Source: Symbiodinium kawagutii (lineage: Eukaryota; Sar; Dinophyceae; Suessiales; Symbiodiniaceae). From it: 64,000 bases of DNA. Position numbers and translations under genes: made by a program. Positions 10,541 to 22,639 of this stretch are shown here, in pieces (the stretch's first letter is position 1; each line of letters starts with the position of its first letter). The stretch is from NCBI GenBank assembly GCA_009767595.1, contig VSDK01015564.1, positions 268,978-332,977 of the forward strand, written 5' to 3'. The notes beneath the pieces were generated by a model. That model was given only the letters and a program-made list of their open reading frames with translations, made no database searches and was not told the origin of the DNA.

Positions 10541-12380
10541 ATTTCTGAGACTTCTCTGATGATGATCACCCTGTGAGAATTATGATGATTACCCCCTGAT
10601 TCGAACTATGTCTTGAATCATTCTCATCAATCATTCCATCTAAGACACTCTCACCATGAACTGTCAGATTAACCTCTGATGAACTTCGAGACCCTGCGGT
10701 GCAGCTGCGAGAAGCGCAAGCCCATGATTTGTGCCAAACCCGGCACATATGATAATGGTAGGCGGTTTTCCCTGAGAAATCTCCATAAAATCCTGAAGCT
10801 AGTAGCTGTCCATCAAGGATCATGGATGTGCTCACCGCTCGTAGCTTCACTAGTGCTTCAAGGATCATTTCCTGATGAAATCCCATGAACCTGAACTGTC
10901 CAGTTGTACTGTCTATAGATCAACCATCGCCATCGCTGCTGCGCTCGTCAAACATCGGCTTCCGAACAGCCACGTCGTGCTGACTCCCAGCGGTTGGTCT
11001 GATGCAAAATTCAACGATTCAAAGTAGATCGACAGGCCAATTTCCATCGTCACAACTTGCAGATCCTCCAAGTTCACCGTGACTTCACATGTTACTCCTT
11101 CCCAGGATTCGCCACTCCAGCACCTCCCCTGGCATTCGGTCTGGATGACGACCGTGCTCGTGGAAAGGGGTTCGTTTGGTGGTTCACAATCCACAAAATC
11201 ACAAGAACTGAGCCAATGCAAACCCCGAAGTCAAATTGTCTACCAGGATGTTCTCAGCATTCGGAGCTAGTCTCCAGTTCATAAATGGCTAGAAACAAGA
11301 AAATCGGCAATCCTGATCGGCACCCGAACTGAAAGAGCCAAGCTACTGCGTGCTTAATCCCCTAATGTTTGGTCATCAGTGATTCTTAGTTAGAAATGAG
11401 GCCCTGTAAACCATTCAGGTAGTGGATTGCAATCATCATCCAATCAGGGACTTCAATGACTTGAGACCCCATCGACCGCACCATGATTTTCCTCCCAGAT
11501 GACCAAGTTGGAGCTGTGGTACCACACAATCATTCATAAATCTTCCGCTTCCACTGCGACGGCGGGCGCCCGGTGTGCAAGTTGTTTACGGGGCCTGCGC
11601 TGTCACTCGCTTTTATAGCTTTTGAGAGACCCTTTTGCAGCAGCTTTCTGTTGCTACTTCCGAGTGGACGGTGGAGTTCAAGATTCGACAAAGACCTAGA
11701 GTACTGCAGGATTGATGATGAAATGACATTGATGATGATTGGATATGATTGGTCATGATTGCTGGTGATAGCTACTCATGAGCAAGCACATCAGCCAGCT
11801 GCTCGGCTATTCGGGTTCTCCATCAATGGTGGGACAACAACATCCATGGCCAAATTGAACGGAAATGGAGGGGTCAGAGCCTCTCGATCACCACCGGCCA
11901 TTTGTCATCTTGTGACTGCCCGGTTTTGACAGTACAATCACAAAGATTCAAAGCGCATGCTCGGACAGTACTTCGTCGCCATACGCAGATCACCAGCAAC
12001 TGTACTTTTCCAACTATGGTGATAGCGCAGGAATCTGACACAGAAGAAGCAGCGATTGGAAAGTCCATGAACATTTCGTTGAACATTGAAGAAGGGTCAG
12101 TTTTGCAAGCATCAATTGACCGATCATCAAATGCACACGTTTACTTATAACTTGAATCACTATGGAAACCCAAATTGACTGGACGGAAGGAGTGGTGATT
12201 GAAAACATGCAATCAAACCAGGATGCAAACACTTGAAAGCATAGGGGTACCCGTTCTTGAGGACTACCTTCAAATCACTAACATGTTGCCAAAGCCTAAA
12301 GAATGCTACCCTACTTTCGAGCCATACACCCTAGGGTTCCAACTGCACTCCCCTCCTTCATATTGTTGTCCCGATGGTCG
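10541..12380. other. Mixed sequence, no assignable gene
   Basis: Two open minus-strand stretches (10,566-10,886 and 10,913-11,221, about 100 codons each) lie in the same area and could be exons of a minus-strand gene, but neither resembles a known domain. 11,700-11,770 is GT-rich low-complexity DNA. The rest is unremarkable. Confidence 0.25.
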
Positions 12381-12384
12381 CACA

Positions 12385-12504
12385 TGGGTGTTTCTGAAAA
12401 TAGAGGACCCCCAAAGTCATCCTTTCGTCTTAATCACTTTTAGTAATTACTATATAAACAAACAATTTTGGGGTTTTGGGGACCCCCGATCTCGAGAAAC
12501 CACC
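12385..12504. repeat. TIR element family A
   Basis: Ends TGGGTGTTTCTGAAAATAGA and CCGATCTCGAGAAACCACC are inverted. The inner pair is GACCCCCAAAGTCATCC / TTTTGGGGACCCCC. Confidence 0.65.
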
Positions 12505-12622
12505 TTCTGTGGCAGCATATCTACTTTTGAAGCGCTAAATCTATGAACAACTCATGAGTTCATTGGTGCAAATGTGTAGATTTTTTGATGCACGTCATGG
12601 TGCATATAAGGCATATTTGATA

Positions 12623-12717
12623 TGGGTGTTTCTTAAAGTCGGGAACCCCGCAAATGACCCTTTATATCATGAAGTGAACCATCCATTTTTGGGGTCCCCC
12701 ATTTTGAGAAACACCCT
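12623..12717. repeat. TIR element family A
   Basis: Ends TGGGTGTTTCTTAAAGTCGG and CATTTTGAGAAACACCC are inverted. Short, 95-bp version. Confidence 0.7.
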
Positions 12718-13297
12718 TAAATCTAGCCATCTGTAGCCTATCATAAACCATTGTTTTCTCTATTGTTGTATATTCTTGTTGGTTATTATCCACCATGAAA
12801 TTGCTTGGTGAACTGCTTGACCCATTATATATGTAAACCGACTCTGTGATGGTGACAACACCAGTGCAGCAGCTGGACACCAACATGGATCTTCCAAGGC
12901 TGCCGTGTCCAAGAGGGGAGCAGACCAGGCACGCCCGGCTGGGTATCTATAGCAGCTGGGGATACAACCAGCGGCATCTGCTTGGTCACCGTTGTTCGGA
13001 GTCTCTCACACCTTTGAACGTTGAAGAAACACATCGGTTATTGACGCTTCCCAATGCAACAGTCCTGAAGTTTGTCTATTCATGGTGAGTTTTACGCCAT
13101 TGATCTTGATGTAGATTGGTAATGAGGCGCCTAAACCCCTAGTTTTAACAGTATTGTAAGAATGTGATTTTCATACCGATCGGATTACAGAGGTAATCCA
13201 ATGATAGATACCAGGAATCAGTAAACAGCACATGAGACATGATCTTTTACCGCTGGACCACGTTTCAGTAGTTTTGAGCTGTTTGACCAATGTAATG

Positions 13298-13394
13298 CCT
13301 GGTTGGTGGTTATAACCCTTATGAAACATGTTGGTCAGTCAACCAACCACCCCAATTATTAGAGAAGCCAAACCAAGTCAAAAAGTCACCAGCT
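13298..13394. repeat. TIR element family B, right arm decayed
   Basis: Left arm CCTGGTTGGTGGTTATAACC and core GTCAGTCAACCAACCACCCC are clear. The right arm (GTCACCAGC) is short and diverged. Confidence 0.5.
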
Positions 13395-13489
13395 AGCAGT
13401 AGTTCAACCATTATTGTTGCTCATTCCCCAATGATTGACACTATAATCCCCTATCAAGCGGATTTCTGTATCAATTTCTCAAATGATTC

Positions 13490-13625
13490 TTGGGTTTCTC
13501 AAAATAGCAGACACCCCAAATCATATCATAACAACTATTTTCTATACCAATCATATCATATCATATCATATCATAATATACCAATCATTTTTCTGGGGTA
13601 AGTACCTCCATTTTCAGAGAACCCC
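13490..13625. repeat. Family A element containing an (ATCAT)n microsatellite
   Basis: Ends TTGGGTTTCTCAAAATAGCA and CCATTTTCAGAGAACCCCCC are inverted. The core is expanded by ATCATATCATATCATATCAT-type repetition. Confidence 0.6.
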
Positions 13626-14014
13626 CCTATTTCTGTAGCAATTTTCAACCAACCGAGTCGCTGAGCTTCAGCGCTCAGGGGGGTCCCAGGTACGGGACGG
13701 CTGGTTGGCGAGATGTGTATGGTTAACAATGGCTAAGGGGAGAAGAAGCAATAGGGGATATATACCCATGATAATGGTTGGGTTCTTGCTGGATGACATT
13801 GCTTCTATCAGAAGCAAAAGCAAGCAACTGAACCAGCATACCGATCTTCGTTTTCTCCGCAAAATCCCAGGCTTTTCCCAAGCACGGGACAAGCGGAAGC
13901 CGGCTGGGAGACATCAACAAATTGGTGAACAAACTTTCTTCCCAAGCACTGGCAAGGATGCGGTCCCAGACCCCCTTGGTTAGTTCATGGAAGATTGATA
14001 TTGATAACGCCCTA

Positions 14015-14100
14015 TCTGGTTGGTGGTTGAGACAACCCCTATGAAAGATATCAGTCAAGCAACCATTGGTTAATCGAATATTCAAAACTACTAACCAGTG
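14015..14100. repeat. TIR element family B
   Basis: Left arm ATCTGGTTGGTGGTTGAGAC, core AGTCAAGCAACCATTGGTTA, right arm TACTAACCAGTGATG (decayed). Confidence 0.5.
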
Positions 14101-14218
14101 ATGATGGTTTATGAACAAATTTACTGACGCTTCTCCTCCCCGAAATCTGAGCGGCCAGAAACTCCGCTAGCTAGCGCTAGCACGAAATCACAACCAAGAG
14201 TCAAAAGTTATAGCAATT

Positions 14219-14326
14219 ACTACTGTTGATGGAGGAAATCCTGCACCACCTGGGATGATAAAACCCTATAAATCATGGGATAAACAACCAACCAGCTGGT
14301 GCAGGATTTCCTCCATCAACAGTAGT
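14219..14326. repeat. Perfect 30-bp inverted repeat (hairpin element)
   Basis: Left arm 14219-14248 and right arm 14297-14326 are exact reverse complements over 30 bp, separated by 48 bp. The left arm starts ACTACTGTTGATGGAGG. Perfect arms in a region where all other TIRs have decayed suggest a recent element or a maintained hairpin. Confidence 0.8.
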
Positions 14327-14329
14327 GAT

Positions 14330-16165
14330 ATAATTCGCAGCAAATTACCAACAAAATACCAACAACAACCAGTCTCATCAGGCTTTGATTATCGCTTTGG
14401 CATTACTAGGGATAGAATTCCCAGCTATGCTCATCAGTAGTAGGTTTCATTTGGCAAAGTTCATTGCTGGTTGGTACCAATGACAATAGCTTTGCTCGCC
14501 ACCGTTGGTCTCGGTGGGTGCTCGTCCGTGATGATGGTTCTTCGGCCGACCCAGGGATGAAGGCTTGTAGACACAAATGACAATTCGTAGAAAAAAAATC
14601 AAACCATAATATAAGTTAAACTCCCTTCATATGATATCGGATTTGCATACCTATCGTTTATTCACACCTTAAATAACAATTATAGATCCTAATGATACTT
14701 GATGAATCTTGATGGTCAGTCACGATGGTTACTGTAATGATAGTTTGGTCAATAAATAGAGGTGCACTGCAGTTGCCGACGCTTGCACCGCGCTGCAGTG
14801 TGCTTAGAACATTCCGTTCTTGGAGCGCTCAGCGTGGCAGATATCACGATTATCACACCGTCCACCACGAGTTGCTCACATATTAAAAAAAGCTAGAAGT
14901 CGAAGACCCAAACACTGACCGTTGAGTCAACAGTTGAGTCATGCTGTGTTTTTTAGCCGTTTGAGTTCGTCTACCTTGTTTTTTCTTTGACACTTTGGCC
15001 ATATTTGGACCAACAGTTTCAAGCTGTCGATTGGTGAACCGCGTCTGTCAAGTACGTAGCTGTTTTCATGGAGAAAACCATGCTCAACTGGGGCACTTGA
15101 ATCTCGACTTCTCGGTTCCTCAAATTGCTCGGTGTTGATTGAGAGTCAGTCATTCTCAAAAACCGATAGCGAGGAAGGATGCGGAAGGCTTTCGGGTGGA
15201 AAGTTGAGAGACGAAAGAGGAAGAATTCACTGTTCATGTAGGCTTGTCAATAGAATGTACGTGCTGCGAAATGTCAAGAGTATGCAATGTTTTTTGTGTT
15301 TTTTCCGCCTCTCATTCCATGTCTGGCATCTAATTACTCTGAAAAGCGACTCTAAAACTTTCAAACAGTCGAGAAAGAGTGCTTTACATTCCATTCACAG
15401 CGCTGCAGCAAGCTTGGAACGAATCGTGCGAACTTGGCCACAAAACCGAACAGTAAATATGATAAACATCTCTGGCTTGCATGTACAGGATTGAAGACTC
15501 TAACTGCAATGTTCACATTGATGATGTATATATTATTTCTATAGGTGTAGTATAAACTGATCTAGCGTGGGGAAATGGGTGAGCGGTGACCATGTGAATA
15601 GATTGATCATGATTGGGAGGAAACTAAGGCCATCTCCTCCTGGAAGGTTTTGGTTCTGTAAGGATGGCCATTGTTTCACGGCGATGCGTTTCTTGAAGGT
15701 TGAGATTGTGCTTCAAGGGGTTCCATGTTCCTGTGGGCTGATGCACCATGTCGTCAGGATGCCCGGCAATTCTCGGGCCTCGGTCCCGCCTTAACAGGCC
15801 TTGGTTCCAAGGGGAGCTGACTACACCTACAAGCGTCAACCTGGAAATGTTCCTTTTTTATCCTCCAATCATTTTTCCTCTACATCGTCTGTACCTGCGA
15901 CCTCTGTCACTAGGATTTCAGTTAACTCTAGCCATCATCAATTCGTTAAGCCACAGCCACTTAGACTTCAGGAGGGTTGTGGCTTTAATATTCAAGTCCA
16001 GTTTTGCCAGTGGTTCTTGGTGAAGCACTGGTAGTCTCAACTAGCGAATCATTGGGGTGCTTGCGTCAAGTAATAGTCCAACCAGTTTGAGTCTAACCAC
16101 CCCGTCTGTTGGCAACGTTGCCCCATCCCAAAAATGGAGATCAAGTGAGCTACTTGAAAACAAAA
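14330..16165. other. No assignable gene; several moderately long open frames
   Basis: 15,132-15,494 (120 codons) and 15,567-15,794 (75 codons) are open on the plus strand, GC-richer than the repeats around them and free of TIR elements. They show no recognisable domain. Nothing else is seen. Confidence 0.3.
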
Positions 16166-16170
16166 AAATT

Positions 16171-16327
16171 GAATGTTTCGAAATGGATCGAAATGGTGAT
16201 TATCAGTCATGCCAAGAATTCTATGTATTTCGTTTAAAAACAACATAATACCATCGACTAGTTATTCAACTGCTTCCCTAAGCTAGCATTTGGTTCGAAC
16301 CCTCCTGGTAGCTCCTCGCATCGCTCC
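16171..16327. repeat. Dispersed 160-bp repeat, copy 2
   Basis: Same sequence family as 9,497-9,657, in the same orientation, with small indels in the middle. Confidence 0.65.
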
Positions 16328-16349
16328 CCCTTTAAAGGCTCTTTGAAAG

Positions 16350-16455
16350 GCTATATGCTTTTTTTTCGAAATAGGGGACCCCCCCAATCATCTTTTTCCA
16401 ACGATTCAAGTAATAAACCAACCATTCTTGGAGTACCCCCTTTGTTCAGAAGCCC
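16350..16455. repeat. Family A element, degenerate
   Basis: Core words TTTCGAAATAGGGGACCCCC, AATAAACCAACCATTCTTGG and GTACCCCCTTTGTTCAGAAG show the family A order; the outer arms are mostly lost. Confidence 0.45.
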
Positions 16456-16784
16456 CATAGCCCTGGCTGAAGAGTCTCAAGCGCCAAGTGATCACACTCG
16501 CTTCACAGAGCCTCCCGTGGCTCCGCTACTCTGGCTGTCGCTATCGCTCGAATCACAAGTTGATTGCGACGCCTCACTTTGCACGGCCATCCGTTCATGG
16601 CGGAGCTGCGGCTGCGTTGCTTGCAGGGCCTGGCCGCAGCATTAACGGATGAACGAACATGAGGAGAATCAAATGATGAGAACTATCACCTAACATGGTT
16701 AATGATGTTTGATAGCCGATAATGGTGGTTTATGGTGACTAACATAGGTCTCTAGCATTTGGTGAATGGCCACTCCTCGTAGTT

Positions 16785-16865
16785 TCTTGGCTCCTGTGTA
16801 TGAATGGGCCAGAACCGGATACCCCTGGCTCCAACCGCAGCTCCCTCCCAACCACCAGCCAGTTG
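16785..16865. repeat. Dispersed GGCTCC repeat
   Basis: The word GATACCCCTGGCTCCAACCG followed by CAGCTCCCTCCCAACCACCA also occurs near 43,268-43,350, and a diverged form at 18,874-18,955. Origin unknown. Confidence 0.45.
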
Positions 16866-16914
16866 TGGTAGATCTGTGTAAATAGCGCATAATTTAAACC
16901 AGCGATAGCTGATT

Positions 16915-17020
16915 TGGTGGCTTCTCAAGATAGGTGACCCGCAGTTATCATCCAGTTTATTCACCATTTATAGTAATAAACAATCCACAACTCTGAGGGC
17001 CTCCTACTGGAGAAACCCTG
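16915..17020. repeat. Family A element, degenerate
   Basis: Left end TTGGTGGCTTCTCAAGATAG and right end CTACTGGAGAAACCCTGG; the core has TTTATAGTAATAAACAATCC. Confidence 0.5.
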
Positions 17021-17485
17021 GCCCATATATTTGGCACGGCATATCTCCTGTTCTTCTTGGTTGTTATCCCCTATTATCAGCCATTAACCAGCTTGTTAAC
17101 CATTGGTTGGTTGGTTTGAAGCTTATTATTTCACAAGTTTATGGCTGATAATAACCAAGAAACCAATCCAGAGGGTCATTATAGAAGTTAACCAGTCCAG
17201 TGGCTGAGTTAAATACTTCACTCGTTAGAGGCTTATTATCTACATATGACTCATATGACTGTTAACCATGTTAGAGGCTGAACCATATAACTGTTCCAAT
17301 ATAACTGTTGGCGGCTGGCCCCCTATATAACTGTTGGTAATAAGCATAGTTAGAATATAGTTGGTTGTTAACCATAGTATTATTTACTACATGTGCCTTG
17401 AACGAGGTTAACCAGTGAGCTGTGGTAACCAGGGAGCTGCTGCGCCAGCTAGACAACACTCGCCATCAGTAACCATCAATTAAGC

Positions 17486-17775
17486 GTTCCCTTGCCCTCC
17501 AGTTACCTGTAAAGAAACAGGAAAGGTAGTTATAATAGGTAACCAGTTACAATAGCAACAATAATAGTAATAGTTAACAATAGTTAATAACAATAGTAAC
17601 AAGAGGAATTAATAGTTATAATAGCTATTAAAACCATGATCAGTTATAGGTAACAATAGTAGTTACGATGGTCGAAACAATGATCTATTATAGTAGGTAC
17701 CCAACCCCAAACAGCAATGGGAAAAACCCATCCTTTTGGTCCTTTTTCCTAATGCCAACTGGAAGGCTAGGGGTC
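17486..17775. repeat. Family F element expanded by AATAGT low-complexity
   Basis: Ends CCCTTGCCCTCCAGTTACC and CCAACTGGAAGGCTAGGGG are inverted. The interior is filled by TAACAATAGTTAATA repetition. Confidence 0.45.
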
Positions 17776-18236
17776 AATTGACCATCAACCAGAACTAGAA
17801 TCATTATTAACCATCAGTTACCATCAGTACCATTATCAACTATTGATTAATCGCTACTAAATGATGGTACTAATATCAACTATCACTAATCATTCAGCAT
17901 TATCAACATAATGGTACAATCATGAGCCATCAATATGCCCTTACTTATTACCATCGATGGAGTAATATGAACTAACCATCTAATCAGCCAACATGGGCGT
18001 ATCAACCATGATAGATATTGGTTGCATTAACTTTCACAATCAAGTAGGCTGAACCAACCACCAATGAAGCTAGATTTTAACAATTATCAATCTTCTACTG
18101 TAATCTCCCCGATACCATTAGATGGTTTCTTTAGATATCGACCAGTATCAACCATTATTCAGCATTATCAATCACTACTAGCCATTGACCATTGTTAACC
18201 GTTGGTGACCATTACATCATAAACCATTGTTAACCA
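17776..18236. repeat. AC-rich low-complexity block (CCA polarity)
   Basis: Degenerate repetition of ACCATTATCAACCAT, TTAACCATCAGTTACC and similar words. No open frame of interest. Confidence 0.6.
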
Positions 18237-18238
18237 TA

Positions 18239-18320
18239 TGATGGTTTCTCAAAACAGGGGTATCCCCCATGGGAATAAACGAGCTACTTTTGGAGGCCCC
18301 TTATTTTGAGAAACCACCAC
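18239..18320. repeat. TIR element family A, short copy
   Basis: Ends TGATGGTTTCTCAAAACAGG and CTTATTTTGAGAAACCACCA are inverted, with only about 30 bp between the inner arms. Confidence 0.7.
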
Positions 18321-18437
18321 ATGGCTGTGGGTCACCCTGAGTCCCCCTGGTTCCCCCATCATTAACCAGCTCGTTTCCCCGCCATTTTTATGGGTTATTA
18401 TCACCCATTATTGTTGGTTAATATCGACCCATAGCCA
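18315..18437. repeat. TIR element family C
   Basis: Ends CACATGGCTGTGGGTCACCC and AATATCGACCCATAGCCAAA are inverted, directly abutting the family A copy on its left. Confidence 0.6.
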
Positions 18438-18439
18438 AA

Positions 18440-19070
18440 TAGCTGGTATATCCCCTACTATTATTGGTTATCATCCCCTACCACAAACCCCTAACCACCT
18501 AGTTACCCATTGTTGTTGGTTGGTTGACTGCTTGACCTATAGCTGTTATGCTGGTGAATCATCATCCATTGGCCATTATTCACCACTATTAATGGTTATA
18601 ATCCGTATTGCTGGTTCCCTACTATTGATGGTTGGTAAATCTGTTGTTAGATCCCTATTGCTGGACATCATTCCTGGTCATAATGGTTATAATCCCTATT
18701 GCTGGTTATCATCCCCTATTGCTGGTTATCATCCTATTATTAACCAGCATTAGCCAGCTATTATGGTTGATTAACACGGCTCTACCCATAGCTGTTATTA
18801 ACCTGCTTAATCAATCATCATCCCTGGTCATTACTAACCACTATGAATGCTTATCTACGATCTGGCTTCACCATTCCCTGTAGCTCTAAATCGCTCCCCC
18901 TTTAAAGGGATTGAACGGGATACCTCTGGCTCCGAATCGCTCCCTGAGAATCACCAGCTAGTTATCTTATCCCCCACTACTGATGGCTGGTACACTAGTT
19001 GCTGTTATAGTACCCCTACTAGCCTCCCTATTATGAACCACTATTAATGCTTATCATCCCTCTTAGTTCC
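18440..19070. repeat. AC/pyrimidine-rich low-complexity block
   Basis: Repeats of CCCTATTGCTGGTTATCATC and AACCACTATTAATGC. 18,874-18,955 is a copy of the GGCTCC dispersed repeat. The block ends at the exon-like island at 19,097. Confidence 0.55.
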
Positions 19071-19096
19071 TGGTCAAATCAACTACGAGTCTCGAG

Positions 19097-19196
19097 TGGC
19101 AAAAACGCGCCATGCAGTCCTGGGAATCTGCGGCCAACAGCAGGGCCATGCTCCTTCCAGGGCGATCGTCAGTGGGCGGATTACCGTTGGATGATG
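19097..19196 (+). CDS. Exon-like island, function unknown
   Basis: A 100-bp GC-rich stretch preceded by AG and followed by a GT dinucleotide. One plus frame is open and reads like protein, beginning WQKRAMQSWESAANSR. The left flank is CCA-type low complexity (AACCACTATTAATGC) and the right flank is the opposite polarity (GTGGTTAATAGTGC), almost its reverse complement. No domain is recognised; phase and partner exons are not determined. Confidence 0.35.
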
Positions 19197-19299
19197 GTGG
19201 TCACTACCGGTTGCTGGTTGAACCAACCCTACAATTAGTGGTTAATAGTGCTTAATAATGGTTAATATAAGGATTATAATGGCTAATAATGATCATTAA

Positions 19300-19400
19300 C
19301 TGGTTGCTGGTTGAACCAACCCCTATGAAAAATATTAGTCAACCAACCATTTGTTAATAACTAATACGGAATTTTAAAAATGTTTGAAACCACCAACCAG
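19300..19400. repeat. TIR element family B, good copy
   Basis: Left arm CTGGTTGCTGGTTGAACCAA and right arm TGTTTGAAACCACCAACCAG are inverted. The core has ATTAGTCAACCAACCATTTG. A second left arm lies just upstream near 19,207. Confidence 0.7.
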
Positions 19401-19829
19401 TTACCCCCTTAGTGAACTAACATGGCTGGCTGGAAAATCCACCATGTCAATCGATGATTTCCCAGGGTTTTCCGGGGTAAAATGATTGGTTGATTTAATG
19501 GAAAACAATGCTAAGAACCAATGGTGAATATTGTCCAATGGACACACAATGATTTTCCATTGGACGGTTGACAGTGATTATTACATGGTTCAGGGATGTT
19601 CAGGTCGCAATTGATGATTCAGCGATTAGCCTCTGGTAGTCCCTAACCTTGCTGAATAATCCACCACAGAAACAGCTCGTTTCCCTGAACAAAACAATCG
19701 GTGATTTTCTATTGCCAGGTTAGATTACCAAAGGCTAAGTGAGCCATTGCCCATCCTGGATGAGAGGATTCATGGGATAAGCATTCTTACAGTAACTCTT
19801 GAGGTAGGGTTTGTCCGTTGCTTTGACTA

Positions 19830-20100
19830 TAATCATCTCATAACCATCGCATTATGCGTCAAACCTAGGGCAATTGATGGTTAGCCAGTGGTTAATGGCT
19901 AATGATGGTTATAATGATGCTCGAAAGTGAATGCTGAATGGTCAATGGCAACAAGGATCAATAATGGTGATATCGGTGATACTGGTTCTTACGATGGTCA
20001 TTGCGCCGTCCATATAAAATTGTTAGCGTATGGTTCGGTACCAATGGCTACTGATGGATAACTAATGGCTACTGATGTTTCATTGATGGCCAATTGATTG
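19830..20100. repeat. GT-rich low-complexity block
   Basis: Repeated TAATGATGGTTATAATGATG and ACTGATGG words; no gene. Confidence 0.55.
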
Positions 20101-20101
20101 T

Positions 20102-20196
20102 TACCCTCTGGTAAACTAACATGGCAATGGAAAATCCACGGTTTCACTATAAAATATGGTGAAAATCCATTGCCAGGTTAGTTTACCGGAGCGTAA
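20102..20196. repeat. TIR element family E, hairpin-like
   Basis: Left arm ACCCTCTGGTAAACTAACAT continues into GGCAATGGAAAATCCA. The right arm GAAAATCCATTGCCAGGTTA continues into GTTTACCGGAG. Inverted arms of about 36 bp with few mismatches occupy nearly the whole element. Confidence 0.7.
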
Positions 20197-21150
20197 GTCC
20201 AGTAATGGCTAATGATGGTTATCATAATGGTTTGCATGGTTAACGGGTCGCTGGTTTCAGCCCCTCTGAAAGATATGCTTGTCAATCAAACCACCAACTC
20301 GTTGATAATGGGTGGTTTGTGATCAATGATGATGGTCATTGACAATGGTTAAAATTAGCAACTAACAATTAATGATGGTTGACTGTAATGGTTTACAATG
20401 GTAGTGGTGAATCATCATATGGACAAGAATGATCAAGAGTGGCCAGTAGTCGCCAATAGTGGTCAAACACAACGGTGAGTGAACATCATCGTTAATAATA
20501 GAGCTCAGGTTTGACGACGAATAAGGTTGTAAATACTCGTGAATAGTATGGTGAATGATAATCATGCTTCAGAATATAGGTTACAAATGGTTAATACTAT
20601 ATGATGGCCGAGTATGGTTATGGAATGTTATGGATATTTGGCTATGATGAACGCTAAGCAACCGCCAATCATGGTTCAAAGAGATTAAAACAATGATTCG
20701 GGAAATCAACCAGTACTAGCCACTCAGAATTTGCCACGGAAACACAAACTGTTTTCAGTGCAATTGGGGGCAGTGGTTTATGAATTTCACCTTCTCAAAG
20801 CATGTTGGCAAACAATGACAAGGCCCCAATTGATTGTGAAGTGCCTCTACTGGCTGGTTGATACTGTTTAGGAAGGTATGCAATGTATGTCGATGATCAA
20901 TATCGATGGTTAATGGCAAATCGTTCCACGATGGTTAATCAATGATACTGGTTAACAACGGTACTGGTGAATCATCATATACACAATAATGATCATAATT
21001 AGCAGTATTATTCTTGGTGGCTGTTAGATCCCTTGCTAAAAGTCTAACTTCTAGTGGCTATATGGTAAATCAATCATATCCCAAAAAAGCCAAAAAGCTA
21101 AGTTCATGGCTGTAATCCACCCAGTATTGTCAATGGTCAATGATGGTTAT
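20197..21150. repeat. GT-rich low-complexity block with partial family B copy
   Basis: 20,248-20,310 is a partial family B copy. The rest is TGATGGTTAATGG-type sequence, with a GC-richer stretch at 20,690-20,870 that shows no clear frame. Confidence 0.45.
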
Positions 21151-21165
21151 CGTTATGGATGTCAG

Positions 21166-21249
21166 TATGCCTGTGCCGTCGGCTGTTTCAGCCGCAAACA
21201 ACTGTGAAAAACAGCCATCGAATCCATGGCCCATCCCCGAATTCGATTC
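21166..21249 (+). CDS. Exon-like island, function unknown
   Basis: 84 bp preceded by CAG and followed by GTGATG. The open plus frame starts MPVPSAVSAANN and is Pro/Ala-rich at first. It ends GATTC before the candidate GTGATG donor, the same junction as the island ending at 51,736. Very short; it could be chance. Confidence 0.25.
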
Positions 21250-21337
21250 GTGATGCGTGGCTTCTGTTGCGTTGTAAGATGAGTATCCCAGGACTGGTTG
21301 GGCACGAGTTGATCTTAAATCAATCCAAAGATTTAAA

Positions 21338-21432
21338 ATCTGGTTGTGGTTTCAACATGTGTTTAAAGTTTTAGTCAATCGACCAACCATTTCATAATAC
21401 TGGGGAATATTCAAAGATGTTTGAAACCACGT
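21338..21432. repeat. TIR element family B
   Basis: Left arm TCTGGTTGTGGTTTCAACAT and right arm GATGTTTGAAACCACGTGCC; the core AGTCAATCGACCAACCATTT is family-typical. Confidence 0.6.
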
Positions 21433-21549
21433 GCCACGACCCGGAAATGATATGGGAGTTCCTCACAAACTGTTCAATCACGAACTCGTGGATTGACAAA
21501 CCTTGACTGGTAATAAACTATCTGTGGCTAATACAATCAAACCCATGTG

Positions 21550-21653
21550 CCTGTGGGTCAAAACCCTGTATTCCTGGTTCCCCTATCATTAACCATCGTT
21601 TTCCCTATTATTTTTCCCATTATTGGTTAGTTGATATCGACCCATAGCCATCT
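21550..21653. repeat. TIR element family C
   Basis: Ends GCCTGTGGGTCAAAACCCTG and GTTGATATCGACCCATAGCC are inverted. Confidence 0.6.
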
Positions 21654-21780
21654 CAATGACTATCCCTGGTTGATCAATCTTCTGTTGGTTTTACCTCCTG
21701 CAAATCAGATAGTCATCTCCGTTACCAGCTGATCAGCAGTGTTGCCAACCATGGTGATTCACATCATTGGCCATGGTACA

Positions 21781-21892
21781 TGGTGGCTTCTCAAGCAATA
21801 GGGGTACCCCTAAAAATGGTTGGTTCATTACTATGATGATTAAACATGGATCATTTGGGGGTACCCCCTCTTTGAGAAACCCCTATTTCAAT
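21781..21892. repeat. TIR element family A
   Basis: Ends TGGTGGCTTCTCAAGCAATA and CCCCCTCTTTGAGAAACCCC; the core has GGTTGGTTCATTACTATGAT. Confidence 0.7.
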
Positions 21893-22162
21893 CATGAACC
21901 ATGGTGAAAAATCATTGGTCAACCATGCTTTGACGAAAACTCGCCATGATTTTGTCCCACAAATTGGCGGCCATGATTAACAGTCATTAAGCATCATTGT
22001 TAATGACCAGTTTGATGGTTAAGCAATGATTGACCAGCTTAACCACCAGCTTAACCACCAGTCATTCACCAGCTTCTGGTGGGTAGTTCAACCCCTGAAG
22101 AATAGCCCCTGCCCTCTCCGCCTTGGTCCGAGTCGAGGGGGCTCAAGGTTCAGTGCAACCAG

Positions 22163-22236
22163 GGACCTCCAGTTCTGCCTCACGCGACGTGCGGACGCGC
22201 GCGGCTCAACTTGGGTCATGGATCAGCCACCTGAGG
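22163..22236 (+). CDS. Exon-like island, function unknown
   Basis: 74 bp of GC-rich sequence after ACCAG and before GGTCAG. The open plus frame reads DLQFCLTRRADARGSTW. It lies between CCA-type DNA (21,890-22,080) and T/G-rich DNA to the right. No domain. Confidence 0.3.
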
Positions 22237-22420
22237 GTCAGTTACTTCAGTCAATTTCATGGAGTTCTGTTGATCAATTAGTTCAGCTAGTTCGATCAGT
22301 TTTTATGCTTTTTTGTTATTTCATACTTTTGAGTAGTCGTGTTTTGTGGGTGTACGTTGGTATGTGCATAGAGTTACACTATGGTTACCTGTGGCTATAG
22401 TTTGTTATGGTTGTAACTTA

Positions 22421-22467
22421 GGTATGTATGTAAGTATGTATGTATGTATCTATCTATCTATGTATCC

Positions 22468-22514
<47 letters not shown>

Positions 22515-22530
22515 CATGTGTCTATTTATC
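22421..22530. repeat. (TATC)n / (TATG)n microsatellite
   Basis: GTATGTATGTATG passes into a run of TATCTATCTATC with few interruptions. Confidence 0.9.
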
Positions 22531-22639
22531 TACGTATCTACACAATAGCAATGAATGGCCCCATTGATGGTGGGTGAGCATCTCTTGATTGTGAGCTCAG
22601 TGGCGCGTCCATAGCTTACATGATTGGAGTTGGGGATTG

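Noticed and set aside
16285..16330. tRNA-like B box (GGTTCGAACCC)
   Set aside because: No A box at suitable distance and no cloverleaf could be drawn; the second copy of the same repeat has a mutated box.
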